Of a DNA stretch of 64,000 nucleotides, positions 56,330 through 64,000 are shown one piece after another. Location: positions 19,571,553-19,635,552 of the forward strand of contig CM036199.1 in the NCBI GenBank assembly GCA_020631735.1, read 5' to 3'. Numbering within the stretch: the first letter of the stretch is position 1; every line of letters begins with the position of its first letter. The notes beneath the pieces were generated by a model. That model was given only the letters and a program-made list of their open reading frames with translations, was not told the DNA's origin and did not search any database. A program made the position numbers and the translations under genes. Source of the stretch: Saccharum officinarum. Lineage: Eukaryota; Streptophyta; Magnoliopsida; Poales; Poaceae.

Positions 56330-57215
56330 TCGAAGTTGAGCTGGTCATGTGGGAAATCTTCTATGGGATCTCTGCGCTCCCTATGGTCCAACAAATGGAT
56401 AGCATCGTTGTGATAGACGCGCCAATCCTTCTCCTTGGATAGCAGGTAAGAGTAACCGCCTAGGTTGGCATTCGGATTATTAATTGTCTTGACGGCAGGC
56501 TATGCACAGATGGCGATAGGTCCATGCTAGGACTACGCTGCCCCATCTAGTTCCCAGAAGGTTGGTTGGTTGAGTATCTGCAGGACTGACCAAGTGATTA
56601 TGTTGCCCGGTGTCAGGGAACAGGAAAGCACTCATGAAGTGTTAGAGCCACACTCTAGCGTATGTCTCCACCAGGCCTTCCATAAATCCTGACAGGCAAA
56701 TGCTGAAGTGGTGGCTGATCCAACCCGATAGTATTCTAAAAGTTTTCTTGCAATTCAGAAAATAATGTAAGGATAAATAACATTTTTGAACTATACAAAC
56801 TACTAGAGGTATGTGTTCCTTACTTGCCCTAGCAGCCTCAGTGTCCTTAGGTGTCCTAATCCCGCAATACTGCTCCACCAGGTCCCTCCACGTCTCGGTG
56901 TCGAGGATCCCACCGACCGGTGGGACGTCCAAAAATTAGGGTGAGGTCTTGCAGCGTGTTTGTCTCATCTCGCCATACGAAAGGTGAAAGGTGTGGGTCT
57001 CCGGCCTCCATCAGTTGAGGTCGGGTAGCCTGGAGTTTACAACTCGGACAAGCTCGAGGAAGCCGGCGTGACTTAGGAACGGCGCGTACCGCTCGTCCCA
57101 GTCCCAGCGGTGTGGTGTGTGGGTCTGTGGCCTCAATGGGCCCAAAGCTAGTGGTGAGTTGACGTCAATCAACAGTTGGACTCGATACCAACTGAAACGA
57201 TCTCGATTTTCCTCG
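56330..57215 (-). pseudogene. Plant mobile domain (PMD) protein remnant, transposon-derived
   Basis: Minus-strand blocks are WDERYAPFLSHAGFLELVRV (about 57110), WRPETHTFHLSYGEM after a stop (about 56995), TNTLQDLTLIF after a shift (about 56960), DVPPVGG (about 56930) and, further on, LLGTRWGSVVLAWTYRHLC (about 56550). They match, in order, the plant mobile domain found in MAIN-type genes and in Gypsy/MuDR transposons. Stops and shifts show decay. It probably belongs to a transposon rather than a host gene. Confidence 0.65.
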
Positions 57216-60200
57216 AAGGGAAAATCCACAGATACGATTTATAATGCAGTAGATCACGAGAGCAACCCATCACATTATCAATTATCAGCTGATATCATAG
57301 TTATACATCATAGAATTACAAGTTATAAGGCTTTACAACACTGATTAACACACATATTACATCGATTAATCTAGCGGAAACGCACACACATCTTCATCAG
57401 AGTCGTCGTACCGCATCTGCGGGTGAAGGCTCCTCCTTCACGGCATTCATAAGAGTTGGCGTAGAATGTCAACGGGCGTAGACTCCATCTTCTCAACCAC
57501 ACTTGAGCGTAGGCACGAGACCATCTACTCCTAATCTAAGTCCTCGTGGTCGTCGTAGATTTCGTCCAAACTTGTCCAAAATCTATCAGTACGATTTGTA
57601 CTGGCCACTGTCTCCCACCCTATGCTTTTGCGTATGCTTTGTGGTAAGTGGAATGCAAGGGTAGATGAAAAAGGCCTATATATGGCTGTAGGTTTCCTAT
57701 GCAAGTTCAACAAGATTTTATAATAATAGTTCATCAAGTTTTAATCTATCTCAATCACATGTTCTCCCATCCCATCACACACATCTCACCACACTCTCAC
57801 ACTCTCTAGGCGACAAGGACGACTCCCGCTCATACTTTGCCTCAACGGCCAAAGCCGGATCCAACACCAAAACCCAGGGGAAAGGTAGAAAGGACTCCTC
57901 TCACTAATCAAGTGAAGCGTAGGTCATAGGAATATCCATATCCGTGGACGTGGCTATACGTATAGATTGATCAACTCTGCAGAGCGTGTACACCTAGAAA
58001 TTCACAAGATCGCCATCCTCAGCGGTGCCCCGCCTAGGCTGATGTCGACTGTCTCCCAACCGGTATGGTACCACCCTACCACTCAGCCCTGGGCCACCTC
58101 GGAGTCCACCGAAACGCTGAGACTGTGAGATGTAGTACTAGGCCCCCAAGGTCACTACGCTGTCTTAGGAGGGTGTGGGCCCCCATGCCCGTACCTCCCT
58201 ATACTATCACCTTCCAACCTAGTAGTAGTGGCACTGCCCTAGTCAGTCGGGTAATCGTCTCCCGCCCATCAGGAGCGAGTGGTGTGCACGAAGGGTCCTA
58301 TGATTTCGGTTCTCAAGACATACCAGTCCTTAGGGGGACCAGACAATATATCTTCTCAAGGGGATAACCAACACCCCGTGCCTCGACGACACCTCCACCG
58401 GGGATAACCAACACCCCGTCTGCTCACACATGCACCCGCCATAGGTACCTCTCATGAGGGATGCCTAGGTCGCACCCCTTCGACATGACTTGCCCCAAAG
58501 ACTCGTCGTAGGATCATGTCCGATCGACTCAACCCTCATCACACACCCAAGACGCACACCAAGATCTCCCCAAGTTCATTATCTAGTTTTCACCAAGTCA
58601 TCGACACCACGTGCCTTGTCCACTCACGTTATCCCTTCACCAAGCATCACATCACATGTATAATGCGTAGTGAAAGTAAAGGAGTAAGTAGAATGTGAGC
58701 GTCTAGCCTATCAGTGGGTGTGCAGGGGAATAGGTTGCGACAAGGTAATGGCTTACAAGCAGTCTACCATGCAACCTATCACAGTTCAATTGCAAGAAAG
58801 TAAAGCACTGGCATCTATATGTAGCATGTCTAATAGGTTCTACAAGGTTGGGTGGGATGTGGAACACCTGTTAAATGTCATATCTGAGATCCTTAGTACA
58901 CTTGTAGTCATACTCCTCCATGGTCTTTCCTCCATCCACTTGTCCTTCCTCCAACGGGTTCTGATCCGATCAATGCTAACCTTGATGCAATTACCTCGAT
59001 ACAGCGACAAGCAAAAGAGCAATCAAACCACTAACCTAGAAAGACTACAGAAGAAGAGGCAACAAGGCACAGAAAGACAACTACATCAAAAAACACAAAA
59101 AGGGAGAATGACTTAGTCCTCTCGGTGGATGTCCGATCCCTGGGCCAAAGAAACGTAAGTGATGATTTGCTAAGCCCAAACTTAGGTCTTAGCCTAGCCA
59201 GTACTTCCCGGGTCGACCGTGTCGACCTGCATGGCTTAAATAAAATGGCATAGACTCTAGTTTATCCTAAGCAAACACCACGGCTTGTGGCTTTAGATCC
59301 AATCGTCATGGAGACTGACGAGAACCAAAAAGACTACAAGCAAGAGAAATTCTGTTCTCTCTCAATCCGTACGCCATTATAATTGACGAGAACCAAGAGA
59401 GGGTGGAACGGGGAGAGAAGAGCAGAGGCGGTCTACTTCTCCCAATACACACGTCACGACAAAAGACGAGGCATCGGAAGGAGCGACACACACAAAAACA
59501 CGAGCGCCCAAACAAATTGTAGAGTACCAAGACCTAGGTGCACTAAATGCACTAAGACATCCCTAAAGTTCTCAGCGATGCGGTTGTCACCGCAAGAACC
59601 AAAGAAATGCTACAGTCTACAAGGTACAAGCATACAAGGGCTTAGGCACGACAAAACAAAAAGACAGGAAGGGGCATAGGATTCACCTTCCTTTGATCCA
59701 CTCGCCATAACAACGACAGGAATCAGGGAAGTGGAATCAAAATAGCAACAAACGCCAAACAATCCAAGGGTTCAATCCACATCTTACTGGATTGGCGGGG
59801 ATTGAGAAGAAAAGAGGAAGAAGAAAGGAATCCACACTCTTTCGACCAACTCGTCCTGGAATAGGTGAAGATTGGAAGAAAAAAAGGACGGTCCCATGAT
59901 CTAAACCAACTCGCAGTGCTCCACGACCTAGATGTAGAATCAGCACAAGACTGTCCCTATGGTCCTTAGCAATGAGGTTGTCACCACAAGGGCTAGAGAG
60001 ATGCCTAGGTCTAGGTGGTGTCAGCACACAAGGTAGTTAGGAGAAGAGCAAAAGGGGAAAAAGCGAAAAAGGTAGAGCCTAATGGTCATGGCGAGGCAAC
60101 TCACGGCCACAGGCCCTACCTACACAGGTTGGCTTCATAAGTACCACAATGGTTGTCCTCTAGTTCGCCTTCTATAGAAGAGGCCATGTTGGGCTCATCG

Positions 60201-60740
60201 CGTGCGGGTGGGAAGCACACCGATATTGAGCCCATGGTAGCCGCGTCCTAGAGCCGTAGAAGGGGACAACGAACCCGGCACTGCAAAGTCAACTAAAAAC
60301 GAGGGGGCGAGTTATGCTCGACGTTAAGACCACGGTGGGACGAATCCCATGACCAAAACGATCGAACAAAGTATGATCCCTCGACCGGCTCGAAGGCTTG
60401 GTCCACAGATGAGTCATAAACAACACAACAAGAACCAAGAACCATCCCAACACGCAACAACGCACCAAGACACGAGAACCAACACACATCAACGCGGAGT
60501 GGAGTAACACATACCCATAGTGGCACAAGAGATAGATGGATAAATAAATAGACAGATCGACGGCGATGGCATGACACATGCATAGAATAGATAAAGATCA
60601 TGATCATGAATAGACAATGGATATTGATAGATCAAGTATCAGTGTGTAAGCAAGTATAGATGATAGATAATAAGTTGATGTATGAACAAGTGGATAAAAG
60701 GAAAACCGGAGGTTTGCCAATGCCAAGGATAGCGTCGGCT
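57216..60740. other. Non-coding, probably transposon-derived; local imperfect repeats
   Basis: No domain recognised on either strand. The phrase ccggggataaccaacaccccgt-like occurs twice (about 58358 and 58397). Around 59560-59610 and 59955-60005 the phrase gtcctcagcaatg-ggttgtcaccacaag...gagatgc recurs about 395 bases apart, with flanking similarity, suggesting an old tandem duplication. It may be the long terminal region of a Gypsy-type element. Confidence 0.45.
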
Positions 60741-61239
60741 AGGTTAAAAAGGTTGACCTTGGGGTGGAAGGTTGTTGTGGGCTGGACACGGCCGGAAGAG
60801 TCGATGAGGGCCGATGGCGTCGCAACTTCCCTGCATGGCAAAAATCATGGCACGAAGTGGTGCTATTGTCCTCTGGCATGGTGGCGTTGCGGGGTCGCTT
60901 CCTCCCTGCGATAGTGGGTACAGCGGCACGAAGGCCGGGCTCAGCACGAGTAACGGTAGGGAGGGGAAAAGATGGAGTCCTGGGCTTTGGGTGCTCACCG
61001 TCAGTTCGGGCAGGGCATTGCGGTCTTGGAACGGGGGCGCGTCGAGGTGCTACCACCGTGTTTGGGGCATGGACGAACATGCTGCGGCAGTGCATCAAGG
61101 CGAAGGCTTGCCATTCTAGTTGCAGCTTCAGCAGGCGATGCAGCTCCTGCTCTCGGCCATGGTGACGTCGGTGCGGGTCGAAGTGGAGGGCACCGGTGTG
61201 GTCTCGGTGGAGCACGATGACACCGACGTGGAGAGGCTT
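60741..61239. other. GC-rich block, left part (continues after the solo LTR)
   Basis: Overlapping open frames (60739-61248 minus, 60764-61165 plus) without a recognised domain. The sequence originally joined directly to 62907 before the LTR inserted. Confidence 0.45.
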
Positions 61240-62901
61240 TGTTGACACTTCTTAGCATCACTCGCGTTAGGTTGTTATCCCCAACATGACAGCAAGAGTG
61301 TGGTTGTATTGTGCTCATTTCACTTAACTATATAAAGATATTAAAGTATGTATCCGCAAGCGCACAGATAAATACACCTATTGTAGCATTTCACCCAAGT
61401 TTATCCTAGGTATCGTTATTTATATTTAACCAAAGGAGAACAAATGGAGGAGCACATATTAATTAAAGGTTACTCTACACATGTGATATGAATATTCGAA
61501 ATCACTATCCTTTACTCTCAAATAGGAATCAATCAAATAAAAAGAGATAAAATATATGATAATCAGACCATTCAGATGATATTCCTTAGAGCAGTACTAC
61601 TATGGCAAGTCATTGATCAGAATATAAAGTAAGAGAATAACTCCTAAGTAATCTGTTAGCTATTAGTCATAATCTACATTGATTAGTGCAATTATATCAG
61701 GCAATCATTGGCTAGGTTATCTCATATCCATAAATAAGGAACATTTCCATTACGAAGCTGAGAAACAGAGTAACAACTAAGTAATGAGACCGCATTCTAC
61801 TAAGTTCTACACTTAGGGAGTGGACTACAAAGGACTCAACAGGAATATCACACCCGCGATCTACCACATGGCCCGGAGTATAGAGTGCATTTGCAGGTAA
61901 ACAATGTATAAGTACCACACTTACACAATGTTGACCACCCACCCATGACTCAATAAGGCGAGCGCTTTGCAAACATGTGTATAAACATAATGATAAACTA
62001 TCTATGTCAAATATATAATCAAAGCAGACTAATCTCATAATAATCAAGGATATAATATAGATTAAGAACAAGATCATATCTAATGTATCAAGAATAATGA
62101 TCAAGAACAATGAACTAGAACTAGACAATGATGAACTAGAACAATTACGAACTAGAACATAAACAATTAGAACATAAAAAACTAGAACATGAACCAGATC
62201 AAGAACTAGAAGAACTGATGAACTAGATGAATATCTGAAGAACAATGTTGATACAAGAGAGAAGAACTGAATTTACCAAGCTCCACTTGACTAGATCTGG
62301 AGCCCAAGGCTACTTGACTCCTCTACTTCTAATTCTAATTTAGCTATGCCTAGATCTGATGGAGCTCTAAAGAGATGAGAGTTGCTGGTTGGTCTTCTAC
62401 TTTCTGGTTGATGATTGATTGAATGAATTCCTCTCTCGGAGGGGGGGTCTGGGGCCTCATTTATATAACCCAGAGCATGAAACAGTGGCCCTTGGATCAA
62501 ACCGACCTTCACGTGAGGTTAGGATGCATCCTTGGAGGCGGTTGAAGTAGCTTGCAAAGGAAGGAGCCGAGGGGCGGCGGCCAGGGGCCGGTCGGCCTAG
62601 GGTTGAGGCTGGTCGGCCCCACCTGGCAACGCCTCGTGGTGGCCCTTCTCGTGGAGTCCTATGGTGTTCTCTAGAAGCCTCTTACGTATTCGTGATGTGG
62701 AGATTAGGCCGATTGATGTGGGTTCCTTCTCGTGGAAGATATCAATTCCTGAATTATTCTGATAACCCCCTGCAAAATATAGATTCACCAAAACTCATGG
62801 AATTTCGTTAGTTGTCACCCTAAACCTATGTTGGTGATCATTTATTAGCCCTTTATATATTTATTTTAACCCTTTATTATGGTAGATAACCATTATCAAC
62901 A
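61240..62901. mobile_element. Solo LTR, 1662 bp, with TSD GGCTT
   Basis: It begins TGTTGACACTTC and ends ATTATCAACA, so its ends are TGTTGA/TCAACA inverted. The pentamer GGCTT flanks it exactly (61235-61239 and 62902-62906). No internal retroviral sequence is present, which fits recombination between two LTRs. The orientation and family are not certain. Confidence 0.92.
62060..62235. repeat. Degenerate tandem gaactagaac-type repeats inside the solo LTR
   Basis: Many overlapping copies of aactagaac(a)/gaacaat/gaactaga occur over about 170 bases, with variable unit length. Confidence 0.75.
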
Positions 62902-62906
62902 GGCTT

Positions 62907-64000
62907 GTCTTGGCCGAGACGGGGTCAAGGCTTGGCGTGGCCGGGCGCTCAGTGCGGTGATGACCGGCTACGGTGACCACGGCCACGGTTGGTGGCGAGC
63001 AGCAGCTACGGCGAGGCGGGCTTGGCGTCACGACTTCCGTGGTCTGGTGGTCGTCGTCGCAGCCACGCTGGTCGTCCAGCGGTGCAGCGAGATCGAGGTT
63101 CGAGGCTCTGGCTTGGGGTCGTGGGCTCGACGTCGCAGGGCTAGGGTCGAGGTGGTGGTCGAGGGTGAGCCGAAGTCGTGGCGTCAGGGTGGCATCGCCT
63201 AGTGCCTCCGGCGTGGGGTCATGGTGCTAGGCGAGCACGACGAGGCTTGGTGAAGGGAGGAGCTTGCGGTGGTCGAGGCTTGCCCACGATCGGCGTCGCA
63301 GACATGCTGGACACCCTCCGCGATAACCCACGACGGCGCATCATGAGGCTCGGAGCGGAGGCGGGGATGCAGCGTAGAGGGTGGTTGGGCTCACGGTGCT
63401 GGGCCTCAAGGTTCGGACGCGGCGAGAGAAGAAGGGAGTCACGCGGAGCTCGGGATCGCGGTCGCGATCGTGGTGCTACGGCTGCGTCGAGGTGAGGCCA
63501 TGGCCGACACCGGCTGAGCTTCTCGGTGCCGCGGCTATGGCGCTCTGGAAAGGAGGCAGAAAGGGATGGAGCGGTCTTGTGGCAGCGGGCAGGAGGGAGA
63601 GGGTAAGGGCAGGCCGGTTCCTTTTTATGCTCACGGAGGTAGGGTTCCCGGGGGCGCCGGCCATCCTGGGTTTGGCGCCGGCCATCCTGGGTTTGGCCAT
63701 CCGAGGCGGGGTGGTTTGGCTTGGTGCGGGCGCTGGTTGCCACCGAGGGAACGAGAGGTAGCGACGGCCTCCTTTTGACCGGACAGGAAGGCAGTAGAAG
63801 AAGACGAGAGCTGTTCTTGGACGGACGACAACGGAAGGCGACGGCGTCTTCAGCTCCTTTCCCCTGCTACTGCTGACGAGTGGGGCCCGGAAAGGAAAGC
63901 CCGTACAGGACCATGCGGCAGCTCGCACGTGCCGCGCACGTGAGGCGAAACGGCGGCGTTGCGGCGTCTCCACACGCGTGTGGTGCACGAGAGAAGCAAC
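62907..64000. other. GC-rich block, right part; no recognised gene
   Basis: Long overlapping frames on both strands (for example 63219-63743 minus, 63381-63761 plus) reflect CpG-rich composition. None shows a known domain. It could be the promoter or first exon of a gene beyond the window. Confidence 0.45.
63653..63702. repeat. 21-base tandem repeat, two units plus a partial third
   Basis: ggcgccggccatcctgggttt at 63653-63673 is repeated at 63674-63694, then ggccatcc. Confidence 0.9.

Noticed and set aside
60739..61248. Possible gene in the GC-rich block
   Set aside because: Frames on both strands are equally open, no domain is seen, and the solo LTR interrupts the locus.

Overview
This is a nuclear chromosome segment from a grass. 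It has intron-containing plant genes, Stowaway and other grass MITEs, Copia LTRs with initiator-Met primer sites, L1- and RTE-type LINEs, and CACTA ends. The LTR and MITE types suit a panicoid (Andropogoneae-like) genome, but no species can be named from sequence alone. Most of the window is transposon-derived or non-coding. I saw no CRISPR, prokaryotic operon or rRNA, and noticed no tRNA. Layout: 1-3940 is the 5' end of a minus-strand Copia element. 5.0-5.6 kb holds a broken plastid-type lipoyl synthase pseudogene. 7.8-9.0 kb is a large imperfect inverted repeat. 11.9-12.3 kb holds a small split gene for a secreted RGF/GOLVEN-type peptide. 14.0-14.6 kb is a 5'-truncated LINE with a target duplication. 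15.3-17.3 kb is an LTR related to the first element. 18.6-20.8 kb is a five-exon ATP23 gene. 21.5-27.3 kb is a dense cluster of CACTA ends, MITEs and an RTE LINE. 27.8-32.6 kb is a STICHEL-like gene. From 32.6 to 56.1 kb one block occurs three times. It consists of the STICHEL-like 3' end (copies A and B only), an RCC1-repeat gene on the opposite strand, and that gene's leader and flank. Copy A (33.6-36.6 kb) has a one-base frameshift. Copy B (42.9-44.9 kb) has a frameshift and is cut by a 100-N assembly gap. Copy C (52.5-55.5 kb) is intact at 514 residues. LINEs, a Copia element nested inside a LINE, an RTE LINE, hAT-like remnants and other debris separate the copies. 56.3-57.2 kb carries a decayed plant-mobile-domain reading frame. 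61.2-62.9 kb is a clean solo LTR with a 5-bp target duplication inserted in GC-rich DNA. The likely functional host genes are the RGF-like peptide (root or meristem signalling), ATP23 (mitochondrial intermembrane-space protease/chaperone), the STICHEL-like protein (DnaX-like AAA, trichome or microtubule class) and RCC1 copy C. They do not form one pathway. The window shows how a small gene block was duplicated, invaded by transposons and unevenly decayed. I found no convincing new multi-gene system.
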